NCBI RefSeq assembly: GCF_023715525.1 | Contig: NZ_JAMBOG010000019.1 | Coordinates: 1 to 64,000 of the forward strand | Length of the DNA: 64,000 bases | Direction of reading: 5' to 3' | From: Kocuria rosea | GTDB taxonomy: Bacteria > Actinomycetota > Actinomycetes > Actinomycetales > Micrococcaceae | Part shown: positions 56,124-64,000 of the stretch, one piece after another | Numbering within the stretch: position 1 is the first letter of the stretch | Layout: each line of letters opens with the position of its first letter | Position numbers and translations under genes: made by a program | Notes under the pieces: model-generated | What the model was told of the DNA's origin: nothing | Databases searched by the model: none | What the model saw: only the letters and a program-made list of their open reading frames with translations

Positions 56124-56316
56124 GTGTCCCACCAACGCGGTCGTCACCCTCGTCTTCTTGCCGCTCGTGACGTCGCTCGGCTTCGGCGCCTTCCTGCTCA
56201 TCGCCTTCGTCGGGCTCCTGGTGCTGCTCTTCGTGGCCGCCTCCGCGCCCGGGAGCCGCGGCAGGACCCTGGAGGACCTCGAGGAGCAGTTCGAGGCCGA
56301 CTGCAGCACCGTCTGA
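56124..56316 (+). pseudogene. C-terminal remnant of a sugar MFS symporter, frameshifted
   Basis: The frame ending at 56316 reads NAVVTLVFLPLVTSLG through GSRGRTLEDLEEQFEA. This aligns with the last two membrane helices and tail of the IolT protein in this window (ANGVLSLYFPSLVNAV ... ETRGRTLEALEED). A GTG at 56124 with AAGGA 6 nt upstream is one base out of frame; removing one C from the CCC at 56128-56130 would join them. The first ten helices are missing. A true 63-residue membrane peptide is possible but less likely. Confidence 0.6.
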
Positions 56317-56383
56317 CCCGCTGCGGCCCACCGGCCGCCCATGCTCCTCCTCCGCTTCCCGACTCCACCGAAAGGCTCCTCCC

Positions 56384-56776
56384 ATGCCCCTCGTGCGCAT
56401 CGACGTGATCGAGAACCGCCGCACCCCCGGCCAGCTCCGCGAACTGGCCGACGTCGTCCAGGACGTCATGCTCGAGACCTTCGCCGCCCCACCCCGGGAC
56501 CGCTACCAGATCGTCACCGAGCACCGGCCGGGCCAGATCATCGCCGAGGACACCGGCCTGGGCTTCATCCGCACCGACGACCTCGTCGTCGTCCAGGTGT
56601 TCCAGCAGGGCCGCACCGAGGACCAGAAGAGGGCCATGTACCGGGCACTGGCCGACCGGCTCCAGGACCGCACCGGCCTCGACCCGCAGGACCTCATCGT
56701 CTCCGTCACCGAGAACACCCGCGCCGACTGGTCCTTCGGCCACGGCGTCGCGCAGTTCCTCGAGGGCCACCTCTAG
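56384..56776 (+). CDS. Tautomerase family protein
   Basis: A 130-residue protein of the 4-oxalocrotonate tautomerase/MIF superfamily. The catalytic Pro follows the initiator Met (MPLVRIDVIE). An RYQIVTEHRPGQII segment and FQQGRTEDQKRAMYRALADRL match the long fused-domain tautomerases. GAAAGG lies upstream of the ATG. It probably acts on an unknown enol-keto substrate. Confidence 0.88.
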   Translation: MPLVRIDVIENRRTPGQLRELADVVQDVMLETFAAPPRDRYQIVTEHRPGQIIAEDTGLGFIRTDDLVVVQVFQQGRTEDQKRAMYRALADRLQDRTGLDPQDLIVSVTENTRADWSFGHGVAQFLEGHL

Positions 56777-56803
56777 GCGCCCGCGCCCACCGCACCACCG
56801 CCC

Positions 56804-56838
56804 GAGGGCCCGTCCGCGCCGCACGCGGACGGGTCCTC
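56804..56838. terminator. Bidirectional terminator tautomerase/phoD
   Basis: GAGGgCCCGTCCGCG / CGCGGACGGGtCCTC with a 5-nt loop, between convergent genes. Confidence 0.65.
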
Positions 56839-56847
56839 GTCGCGTCC

Positions 56848-58476
56848 TCACCGCTGCGGGACGAGCTCCTTGCTGAACACGGTGTCCCCGTAGCCGTCGC
56901 GCAGGCTCACGGTCAGGACGTCGTCCTCGTCCAGCTGCGCGTGACCGAAGAACTGGTACCGGCCGTCCCGCGGGGAGCCCCCCGCCGGGCCAGCCTTCGC
57001 GAAGACCTGCTCGGGGCCGAAGGTGCCGTCGAGCGCGTTGGGGCCGAAGCCGCCCGCGTTGATCGGCCCCGCCACGAACTCCCAGAACTCGTCGAAGCCG
57101 GTGAACGCCGCCCGCTCGGGCGAGTAGTGGTGGGCCGCGCAGTAGTGCACGTCCGCGGTCACCCACACAACGTTGCGCACGCCGGCGTCCTTGAACGCCC
57201 GGAGCACGCGGGCCAGCTCGAGCTCGCGGCCCAGCGGCTCGCCGTCGTCGGCGTTGGCGACCGACTCCTGCGCCTTCCCGTCGGGGACAATCACGCCCAG
57301 GGGCAGGTCCGCGGCGATCACCTTCCACACGGCCTCCGAGGACGTCACCCCGTCGATCAGCCACTGCACCTGCTCCTCGCCGAGCAACGGGGTGGCCTCC
57401 CGTTCCCGGCCCGCGGTGTTCTCGCCCTTGAAGGTGCGCATGTCGAGGCAGAAGACATCGAGCTGGGGGCCGCGCTCGAGCCGGCGGTGGATCCGCTGGT
57501 CCTCGAAGCCCGTGGTGCCCGGGCGCAGGGCGCGGGCGTCCCCGACCGGCTGATACTCCTGCCAGGCCCGGCGGCCCCGGGCCGCCAGCGTGTTCACGTC
57601 GCGCACCGTGTAGCGCGGATCCTCCAGGACCTCCCCGGCCCACCAGTTGTTGGTGGTCTCGTGGTCGTCCCACTGGGCGACGACGGGCACGTCGGCGTAC
57701 ATGGCCCGCACGTTGTGGTCCAGGAGGTTGTACCGGTGCCGCGCCCGGTACTCCTCCTGGGTCTCGGCGACCTTCGTGACGCCCTCGACGACCACGTTGC
57801 GCCACACGCTGCCGTCCGGTTCGACGACCTCGGCCTGGATCGGTCCGTCCGCGTAGATCGTGTCCCCGGAGTGGATGAAGAAGTCGGGGGCGAGGTCGTG
57901 CATCGTCCGGTAGGCGTACATCCCGCCGAGGTCCGGGTTGATGCCCCAGCCCTGGCCGGCGGTGTCGCCCGTCCACACGAAGGACTGGCCGCGGGCGCCG
58001 CCGCGGCCCCGCCCCCTCCCCCGGCTCCCGCCGGGCGCGGTGCGGAAGGTGCCGTGGGCGACGTCGGAGAGCACGCCCTCCTCGTCCTCGAAGCGGACCT
58101 CCAGCGCGAACCGGGTGCCCGGCGGCAGGTCGGTCGCCCCGATCTTCACCGTGTGGTCGGTCGCGTCCGTGACCCACCCGGAGGTCAGCGTCCGGTCGAG
58201 GGTACCGTGCCCGCGCAGGGGCGTGCCCTCGGCGTCGACGGCCCGCAGCCGGGCGCGCATCCGGCCGGTGCTGTCCGTGCGGGACCACAGGATCGCGGAG
58301 CTCGAGGTCACGTCGCCCGTGGCGATGCCGCTGGGCAGGTGCAGGCGCCTGCGCACGAGCGCCGGCGAGGAGGTGCGGGTCACCGGCACGGCGGCGGCGG
58401 GGGTCGTGGCGGCGAGGGTCAGGGCGGAGGCCGCGAGGGAGCCCTGGAGCAGGCCGCGGCGCGAGAAGGTAGCCAT
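56848..58476 (-). CDS. phoD: PhoD-like alkaline phosphatase, Tat-secreted
   Basis: A 542-residue secreted phosphodiesterase/phosphomonoesterase. The Tat signal FSRRGLLQGSLAASALTLAA is at residues 4-23. An N-terminal fibronectin-like PhoD_N domain with ATGDVTSSSAILWSRTD precedes the metallophosphatase core, which has FVWTGDTAGQG, FIHSGDTIYADGP, AQWDDHETTNNW and VTADVHYCAAHHY (Fe/Ca ligands). A low-complexity Gly/Arg insert (GGSRGRGRGRGGARG) lies near residue 155. ATG 58476 has GAGGA 8 nt upstream. Confidence 0.93.
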   Translation of the reverse strand: MATFSRRGLLQGSLAASALTLAATTPAAAVPVTRTSSPALVRRRLHLPSGIATGDVTSSSAILWSRTDSTGRMRARLRAVDAEGTPLRGHGTLDRTLTSGWVTDATDHTVKIGATDLPPGTRFALEVRFEDEEGVLSDVAHGTFRTAPGGSRGRGRGRGGARGQSFVWTGDTAGQGWGINPDLGGMYAYRTMHDLAPDFFIHSGDTIYADGPIQAEVVEPDGSVWRNVVVEGVTKVAETQEEYRARHRYNLLDHNVRAMYADVPVVAQWDDHETTNNWWAGEVLEDPRYTVRDVNTLAARGRRAWQEYQPVGDARALRPGTTGFEDQRIHRRLERGPQLDVFCLDMRTFKGENTAGREREATPLLGEEQVQWLIDGVTSSEAVWKVIAADLPLGVIVPDGKAQESVANADDGEPLGRELELARVLRAFKDAGVRNVVWVTADVHYCAAHHYSPERAAFTGFDEFWEFVAGPINAGGFGPNALDGTFGPEQVFAKAGPAGGSPRDGRYQFFGHAQLDEDDVLTVSLRDGYGDTVFSKELVPQR

Positions 58477-58560
58477 GCGCCCATCCTCGGAGCCGCCGCC
58501 GACCGGCGGCTTAACGCCGGGCGACGCCCCGGGGACCGTGCCATGAGCGGCCGGGGACAC

Positions 58561-58597
58561 GGAGGCCCCGCCCGCGGCGTGCGCGGACGGGGCCTCC
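58561..58597 (-). terminator. Terminator of sucCD
   Basis: GGAGGCCCCG ... CGGGGCCTCC stem of about 15 bp with one mismatch, 31 nt after the sucD stop. Confidence 0.7.
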
Positions 58598-58627
58598 TCG
58601 GGGATCAGCGGGCCGGGGCCCGGCGGA

Positions 58628-59545
58628 TCACTTGCCCTCGAAGATGCCGCGCATCAGCTGCGCGGTCTCGGACGGGGTCTTGCCGACCTTCACGCCCGCA
58701 GCCTCGAGGGCCTCCTTCTTGGCCTGGGCGGTGCCCGAGGAGCCGGAGACGATGGCGCCGGCGTGGCCCATGGTCTTGCCCTCGGGAGCCGTGAAGCCCG
58801 CGACGTAGCCGACGACCGGCTTGGTCACGTTCGCCTTGATGAAGTCGGCCGCGCGCTCCTCGGCGTCGCCGCCGATCTCGCCGATCATCACGATGGCCTC
58901 GGTCTCGGGGTCCGCCTCGAACGCCTCGAGGGCGTCGATGTGGGTGGTCCCGATGATCGGGTCGCCGCCGATGCCGATGGCGGTGGAGAACCCGATGTCC
59001 CGCAGCTCGTACATCATCTGGTAGGTCAGGGTGCCCGACTTGGAGACCAGCCCGATCTTGCCCTTGCCGGTGATGTTGGCCGGGGTGATGCCCACGAGGG
59101 ACTCACCCGGGGTGATGATGCCGGGGCAGTTCGGCCCGATGATGCGGGTCTTCTGCTTGCCGTTCTCGTCGGTCCTCGACTTGGCGTAGGCCCAGAACTC
59201 CGCGGAGTCCTGCACCGGGATGCCCTCGGTGATGACGACGACGAGCGGGACCTCGGCGTCGACGGCCTCGACCACGGCGTCCTTGGTGAAGGCCGGCGGC
59301 ACGAAGACGATGGAGACGTCCGCGCCGGTCTTCTCGACGGCCTCGGCGACGGTGCCGAAGACCGGCAGCTCGACGTCGTTGCCGTCCTTGTCCTTGTGGG
59401 CCACGGTGGTGCCGGCCTTGCGGGCGTTGACGCCGCCCACGACCTGGGTGCCCGCGGCGAGCATGCGGCCGGTGTGCTTGGTGCCCTCGCCGCCGGTGAT
59501 GCCCTGAACGATGACCTTGGAGTCCTTGTTCAAAAAGATAGCCAT
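58628..59545 (-). CDS. sucD: Succinyl-CoA synthetase, alpha subunit
   Basis: A 305-residue TCA-cycle subunit that binds CoA and carries the phosphohistidine. N-terminal [19 protein letters not shown] (CoA/Rossmann), [23 protein letters not shown] and the active-site [12 protein letters not shown] with the phosphorylated His. It follows sucC by 31 nt. Confidence 0.97.
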   Translation of the reverse strand: MAIFLNKDSKVIVQGITGGEGTKHTGRMLAAGTQVVGGVNARKAGTTVAHKDKDGNDVELPVFGTVAEAVEKTGADVSIVFVPPAFTKDAVVEAVDAEVPLVVVITEGIPVQDSAEFWAYAKSRTDENGKQKTRIIGPNCPGIITPGESLVGITPANITGKGKIGLVSKSGTLTYQMMYELRDIGFSTAIGIGGDPIIGTTHIDALEAFEADPETEAIVMIGEIGGDAEERAADFIKANVTKPVVGYVAGFTAPEGKTMGHAGAIVSGSSGTAQAKKEALEAAGVKVGKTPSETAQLMRGIFEGK

Positions 59546-59576
59546 TGCTGTTCGTTCCTCAGTAGTGTTCGGCGGA

Positions 59577-60746
59577 TCAGTGGGCGGCGTGGGCGAGCTC
59601 GGCGGCCTTGTCCGCGCCCTCGTCCATGGTCTCGGCGAGGGTCACCAGCGGGTGGCTCGCCTCGGCGAGGATGCGGTGGCCCTCCTCGACGTTGTTGCCG
59701 TCCAGGCGCACCACGAGCGGCTTGTTGGCCTCGTCGCCGAGCATCTCCAGGGCCTTGACGATGCCGTTGGCCACCTCGTCGCACGCGGTGATGCCGCCGA
59801 AGACGTTGACGAACACGGACTTGACCTGCGGGTCGTTGAGGATGACGTCCAGGCCCGCGGCCATGACCTCGGCCGACGCCCCGCCGCCGATGTCCAGGAA
59901 GTTGGCGGGCTTCACCTCGCCGTGCTTCTCGCCGGCGTAGGCGACGACGTCCAGGGTCGACATGACCAGGCCGGCGCCGTTGCCGATGATGCCGACCTCG
60001 CCGTCGAGCTTGACGTAGTTGAGGTCGTGCGCCTTGGCCTTCTCCTCCAGCGGGTCGGCGCTGGACTTGTCCGCGAGGGCGGCGTGCTCCGGCTGGCGGA
60101 ACTCGGCGTTCTCGTCGAGGGAGACCTTGCCGTCGAGGGCGAGGATCTCGCCGTCGCCGGTCTTGACGAGGGGGTTGACCTCGACGAGGGTCGCGTCCTC
60201 ATTCTTGAAGACGTCCCAGAGCTTGACCAGCACGGGGACCACCTTGGCGGCGGTCTCCTCGTCGAAGCGCGCCTCCTCGACGATCTCCTGGGCCTTGGCC
60301 TCGGTGATGCCCTCCGTGGGGACGACCTCGACGCGGGCGAGGGCCTCGGGGCGCTCGACGGCGAGCTGCTCGATGTCCATGCCGCCCTCGACGGAGCACA
60401 TGGCCAGGTAGGAGCGGTTGGCCCGGTCCAGCAGCACGGAGAAGTAGTACTCCTCGGCGATGTCGGCGCCCTGGGCGATCATCACGCGGTGGACGGTGTG
60501 GCCCTTGATGTCCATGCCGAGGATCTGCTGCGCGTACTCGTAGGCCTCGTCGGCGGTCTTGGCGACCTTCACGCCACCGGCCTTGCCGCGGCCGCCGACC
60601 TTGACCTGCGCCTTGACGACGGTGACGCCGCCGATCTTCTCGGCGGCGGCCTTTGCTTCTTCCGGGGTGGTCGCGACGATGCCCTGGAGCACGGGCACGC
60701 CGTGCTTCTCGAACAGGTCGCGTGCCTGGTATTCGAACAGGTCCAC
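59577..60746 (-). CDS. sucC: Succinyl-CoA synthetase, beta subunit
   Basis: A 389-residue ATP-grasp subunit conferring nucleotide specificity. [18 protein letters not shown] at the start, [16 protein letters not shown] (ATP-binding Gly-rich loop), [20 protein letters not shown] (Mg/ATP site) and [15 protein letters not shown] complete the family pattern. The GTG at 60746 has AAGGA 8 nt upstream. Confidence 0.97.
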   Translation of the reverse strand: MDLFEYQARDLFEKHGVPVLQGIVATTPEEAKAAAEKIGGVTVVKAQVKVGGRGKAGGVKVAKTADEAYEYAQQILGMDIKGHTVHRVMIAQGADIAEEYYFSVLLDRANRSYLAMCSVEGGMDIEQLAVERPEALARVEVVPTEGITEAKAQEIVEEARFDEETAAKVVPVLVKLWDVFKNEDATLVEVNPLVKTGDGEILALDGKVSLDENAEFRQPEHAALADKSSADPLEEKAKAHDLNYVKLDGEVGIIGNGAGLVMSTLDVVAYAGEKHGEVKPANFLDIGGGASAEVMAAGLDVILNDPQVKSVFVNVFGGITACDEVANGIVKALEMLGDEANKPLVVRLDGNNVEEGHRILAEASHPLVTLAETMDEGADKAAELAHAAH

Positions 60747-60913
60747 GGGTGATGTCCTTCTTCGTCGAAGTCGTGCGTCGGTGTCGACCCGGGTGGGGAC
60801 TCGGGCCGCGCCGACCGGTTGGTGAACGGAGCGCGGAGCACCCCGCCGGGCCGAGGCCAGGCGGGTGCATCCGGGCTGTCGCGCGGAGCCGTTCCGGGCG
60901 CAGGACAATCCGG

Positions 60914-60941
60914 TGCACTCCCTGTACGAGACTGTAGTGCA
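60914..60941. promoter_or_regulatory. Inverted repeat upstream of sucC
   Basis: TGCACT-N16-AGTGCA about 170 nt upstream of sucC, around CTGTACGAGACTGTAG. It may be an operator within the promoter region; TACAGT on the minus strand could be a -10. Confidence 0.3.
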
Positions 60942-61008
60942 TGCGGAATCGGCGGCTGCAACCCGGCCCCGGTGCATCCCGGCGCGCGATTCTTGATTGA
61001 CTGGGCCC

Positions 61009-61770
61009 ATGAGCTCCCTCGACCAGCCCGAGAACCGGGCGTTCGCCCCCGCCGATGCCGGCTTCCTCGTCACCGTCGCGGTCCTGGCGTTCCTGGCGCT
61101 CGGGCTGGAGGCCGTCGCCGACGGGACGGTGCTCATGTTCACCGGGCAGATCCCCGCGGTCTACCCGCTGGGCTGGCAGGTCTTCGTGTGGCTGTGCCTG
61201 GGCGGGCTGTGGGCCGGCATCCAGCGGGGGCTGGTCGCGTGGCTGCGCCACCGGGCGGCGGACCCCGCCGTGCCCGAGCCCCTCCCCGCCGAGGACCCGG
61301 CCCCGGACCCCGAGGACCGCACGACCAGCACGGCCACCACGGCGCTCGTGCTGTTCGTCGCGGCGGTGCTGCTCGGGGTGATCCTGCCCGTCTTCCTCGT
61401 GGGCGGGTGGCGGGTCCCGCCGATCCAGCTCTACCTGGACCTGTACGCGGTCCACGGCGGTGGCGCGTGGCTGGCCATGGTGGGCTTCGCCGTCTACCAC
61501 GTGGGCCGCTCCCTGCTGCTCGCCCTCGTGCTGACGTGCGTGCAGCGGGCCGCGGAGCTGCGCCGGCCGTCCCGGCTGGTCCGCACCACCCCGGTGGGCG
61601 GGATCGCGCTCGGCCTGCTGCTGGCCCTGCCCGGGCTGGTCCTGGGCGGGGTGCCCTCCGCCGCCACGGCGCTGGTGTGCTGCACGCTGCTGGGCGCGGT
61701 GCACAACCTCACCGGCAAGTCGCTGCGCTGGACGGCGCCGGCGACCGCGGCGGTGCTCCTGTTCGTCTGA
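61009..61770 (+). CDS. Polytopic membrane protein, unknown
   Basis: A 253-residue membrane protein with about six hydrophobic helices. A basic/proline-rich cytoplasmic loop ([19 protein letters not shown]) lies between the second and third. No conserved motif recognised. ATG 61009 has no clear ribosome binding site; a TTG four codons upstream is in frame. Convergent with pcrA. Confidence 0.7.
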   Translation: MSSLDQPENRAFAPADAGFLVTVAVLAFLALGLEAVADGTVLMFTGQIPAVYPLGWQVFVWLCLGGLWAGIQRGLVAWLRHRAADPAVPEPLPAEDPAPDPEDRTTSTATTALVLFVAAVLLGVILPVFLVGGWRVPPIQLYLDLYAVHGGGAWLAMVGFAVYHVGRSLLLALVLTCVQRAAELRRPSRLVRTTPVGGIALGLLLALPGLVLGGVPSAATALVCCTLLGAVHNLTGKSLRWTAPATAAVLLFV

Positions 61771-61776
61771 GCCCTC

Positions 61777-61828
61777 CCCCGGAGCTCTTCCCCGGAGCTC
61801 TTCCCCGGCGTGCTTCCCGGGGTTCTTT
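61777..61828. repeat. Degenerate 13-bp tandem repeat, four copies
   Basis: CCCCGGAGCTCTT occurs twice exactly, then CCCCGGCGTGCTT, then a diverged CCCGGGGTTCTTT. It occupies the gap between two convergent stop codons. Confidence 0.7.
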
Positions 61829-61837
61829 CCCAGGGCC

Positions 61838-64000
61838 TCAGCCCACGCGGGTCAGGGGCGCGTAGCGCAGCAGCAGCCGCTTCTCGTCGGCCCCGAAGCG
61901 GACCTTGGCCACCGTCTTGTCCCCGGCGCCCTCGAGGGAGACCACGGTGCCCTTGCCGAACGCCTTGTGGTCCACCGTGTCCCCCACGGACAGGGACGGG
62001 ATCTCCTTGTTCGGCTGCACCCGTCCCGCCGCGGTGGACCGGGACGGGCCCATCCGCTCGAACGCGGCGTTCGACGCCGCCGCGGCGCCCCAGTAGGAGC
62101 CTCGCATCGGGTCCCGCCGGTCGGCGCCCCCGTGCAGGGAGGACCCCCACGACGGCGCGGCCGAGGACCCCTCGCGCTTCCAGTCCACGAGCTCGGACGG
62201 GATCTCGTCGAGGAAGGGGCTGGCCGGGTTGTACTGGGACTGGCCCCACATGGAGCGGAACTCCGAGCGGGTGAGGTAGAGCCGCTCGCGGGCGCGGGTC
62301 AGGCCCACGTAGGCGAGGCGGCGCTCCTCCTCCATCTCCTTCTCGTCCATCAGGGAGCGCTGGTGCGGGAACAGCCCGTGCTCCATGCCCGTGAGGAAGA
62401 CCACCGGGAACTCCAGCCCCTTGGCGGTGTGCAGGGTCATCAGCGTGACCACGCCCTGGGCGCGGGCCTCGGCGACCTCCGCGGCGATCTGCTCGGCGCT
62501 GGGCCCGCCCTCGGCGTCGCCCGCCGGGCGGTTGGGGATCTGGTCGGCGTCGGCCACGAGGGAGACGTGCTCCAGGAACTCGGGCAGCCCGGCGTCGGGG
62601 TTGTCCCGCTCGAACTCGCGGACCACGGCCACGAGCTCGGCCAGGTTCTCCACCCGGGACTCGTCCTGCGGGTCCTGGGATCCGCGCAGCGCCGCGAGGT
62701 AGCCGGACTGCTCGAGCACGGCCTCCAGGACGGTGGCGGCCCCCGAGCTCTCGGCCACCGAGGCGAGGTCGTCCATGAGCTGGACGAAGGCCTTCACCGC
62801 GTTGAGCGAGCGCGTGGCCATGCCCGGGGCCTCGTCGGCGCGGCGCAGGGCGTCCATGAAGGAGATCCGCTCCCGCTGCGCCAGCGCCGCGGCGGCGCCC
62901 TCGGCGCGGTCCCCGATGCCCCGCTTCGGCTCGTTGACGATCCGGCGGACGTTGATGTCGTCGGCGGGGTTCACGATGGCGCGCAGGTAGGACAGGGCGT
63001 CCTTGATCTCCTTGCGCTCGTAGAACCGGGTGCCGCCGACCACCTTGTAGGGCAGGCCCACGCGCATGAGGATCTCCTCGAGCGAGCGCGACTGCGCGTT
63101 GGTGCGGTAGAACACGGCGACGTCGCCGGGCCGGTAGCCGTCGTCGTCCTGGAGCCGGTCGATCTCCTCGGCGATGAAGCGCGCCTCCTCGTGCTCGTTC
63201 TCGGCGGCGTAGCCGACGATCTTCTCGCCGCTGCCCGAGGCGGTCCACAGCCGCTTGTCCCGCCGGCTCTTGTTCTTGGCGATCACGGCGTTGGCCGCGG
63301 TGAGGATGTTCTGGGTGGAGCGGTAGTTCTGCTCCAGCAGGATGGTGCGCGCGTTGGGGTAGTCCTGCTCGAAGTCCACGATGTTGCGGATGTCCGCGCC
63401 GCGGAACGCGTAGATGGACTGGTCGGAGTCGCCCACGACGGTCAGCTCGGCCGGGGGCACGGGGTCCGCGCCCGGCCCGACGTCCTGGGCCGGGTCCGCC
63501 GGCGTGCCGACGAGCTCGCGCACCAGGGCGTACTGGGCGTGGTTGGTGTCCTGGTACTCGTCGATGAGCACGTGCCGGAACCGGCGCCGGTAGTACTCGG
63601 CGACCTGCGGGAACGCCCGGAGCATGTGGACGGTCTGGGCGATGAGGTCGTCGAAGTCCATGGCGTTGGCCGCGCGCAGCCGCTCGGTGTAGCCGCGGTA
63701 GACCTGGGCGACCGCGCCCTCGAACGGGTCGGTCTCGGAGACCCGGGAGAGATAGGTCTCGTCGTCGACGAGCTCGTTCTTCAGGGCGGAGATCCGGTGC
63801 TGGATGCTCTTGGGCGCGAAGCGCTTGGGGTCGAGGTCGTGCTGCTTGGCCACGAGCGTGATCAACCGCAGGGAGTCGGCGGAGTCGTAGATAGAGAACG
63901 TGGACTTCAGGCCCACGCTGGCGGCCTCCCGGCGCAGCACCCGCACGCAGAAGGAGTGGAACGTCGAGATCCACATGGACTTCGCGGACTCCCCCACCAG
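61838..64000 (-). CDS. pcrA: ATP-dependent DNA helicase PcrA/UvrD (3' part)
   Basis: The frame is open to the end of the window, so the N-terminus with Walker A is missing; 720 residues are visible. Superfamily 1A motifs are WISTFHSFCVRVLRREA (Ib), VLIDEYQDTNHAQY (II), VVGDSDQSIYAFRGA (III), EQNYRSTQNIL (IV), TLMTLHTAKGLEFPVVFLTG (V) and LAYVGLTRARERLYL (VI). The C-terminal Tudor-like domain, VDHKAFGKGTVVSLEG, is the PcrA/UvrD RNA polymerase-binding module. Acts in nucleotide excision repair and conflict resolution. Confidence 0.96.
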   Translation of the reverse strand: MVGESAKSMWISTFHSFCVRVLRREAASVGLKSTFSIYDSADSLRLITLVAKQHDLDPKRFAPKSIQHRISALKNELVDDETYLSRVSETDPFEGAVAQVYRGYTERLRAANAMDFDDLIAQTVHMLRAFPQVAEYYRRRFRHVLIDEYQDTNHAQYALVRELVGTPADPAQDVGPGADPVPPAELTVVGDSDQSIYAFRGADIRNIVDFEQDYPNARTILLEQNYRSTQNILTAANAVIAKNKSRRDKRLWTASGSGEKIVGYAAENEHEEARFIAEEIDRLQDDDGYRPGDVAVFYRTNAQSRSLEEILMRVGLPYKVVGGTRFYERKEIKDALSYLRAIVNPADDINVRRIVNEPKRGIGDRAEGAAAALAQRERISFMDALRRADEAPGMATRSLNAVKAFVQLMDDLASVAESSGAATVLEAVLEQSGYLAALRGSQDPQDESRVENLAELVAVVREFERDNPDAGLPEFLEHVSLVADADQIPNRPAGDAEGGPSAEQIAAEVAEARAQGVVTLMTLHTAKGLEFPVVFLTGMEHGLFPHQRSLMDEKEMEEERRLAYVGLTRARERLYLTRSEFRSMWGQSQYNPASPFLDEIPSELVDWKREGSSAAPSWGSSLHGGADRRDPMRGSYWGAAAASNAAFERMGPSRSTAAGRVQPNKEIPSLSVGDTVDHKAFGKGTVVSLEGAGDKTVAKVRFGADEKRLLLRYAPLTRVG

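Noticed and set aside
56061-56408. Protein frame starting at the GTG with a good ribosome binding site at 56124
   Set aside because: This frame gives an Arg/Pro-rich product running into the tautomerase start; the adjacent frame encodes a clear symporter C-terminus, so a frameshifted remnant explains both.

Overview
The window is 64 kb of very GC-rich, gene-dense DNA from a high-GC Gram-positive bacterium, most likely of the Micrococcaceae (Kocuria-like). The reasons are the base composition, the short divergent intergenic regions with leaderless-type promoters, a monomeric NADP isocitrate dehydrogenase, a HAD-GH65 fusion, a DUF6350 membrane protein beside purN/purH, a HAIR-type heat-shock operator and an actinobacterial inositol cluster. 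I saw no rRNA, tRNA, CRISPR array, insertion sequence or phage gene.

Layout. 0-3.3 kb: a membrane protein and a three-gene ABC-2 export operon (NodI/DrrA-like ATPase with two permeases), all minus strand. 3.4-5.6 kb: glyA-folD, one-carbon metabolism. 6-12.3 kb: a fused HAD/GH65 disaccharide phosphorylase, a gamma-carbonic anhydrase-like protein, a TetR regulator divergent from a Gfo/Idh oxidoreductase around a clean operator, and an Hsp20 gene behind a HAIR element. 12.4-20.4 kb: icd, purN-purH, two membrane proteins with overlapping 3' ends and a GT4 glycosyltransferase. 20.4-22.7 kb: a PIN-domain gene with a small partner, a divergent small gene with a homologous 5' leader, and a cold-shock gene. 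22.7-30.9 kb: a large uncharacterised protein divergent from a SWIM-SNF2 helicase, then a protein with homing-endonuclease-associated repeats. 31-34.5 kb: a ferritin-like/VIT transporter behind a yybP-ykoY (Mn2+) riboswitch, a structured intergenic region, purU and a universal stress protein.

34.6-56.3 kb is a complete inositol uptake and catabolism region. It holds a CUT2-type ABC importer, a GntR regulator, iolB, an MFS exporter, a DUF72 gene, an IolT-type symporter, an isomerase/dehydrogenase pair under a LacI regulator, and the long operon iolE-(isomerase)-iolC-(aldolase)-iolD-iolA-iolG. One 12-bp inverted-repeat site occurs at the gntR/ABC promoter, the iolT promoter and twice upstream of iolE, so a single GntR regulon can be drawn from sequence. 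A broken C-terminal piece of a second sugar symporter lies upstream of iolE. 56.4-64 kb is core metabolism again: tautomerase, PhoD-type phosphatase, sucCD, a membrane protein and the 3' part of pcrA, which runs off the window.

The least explained signals are the duplicated leader shared by two divergent small genes (21.0-21.5 kb), the large unknown protein opposite the SNF2 helicase, and the structured region at 32.5 kb. No complete, clearly new system can be proved from sequence alone.
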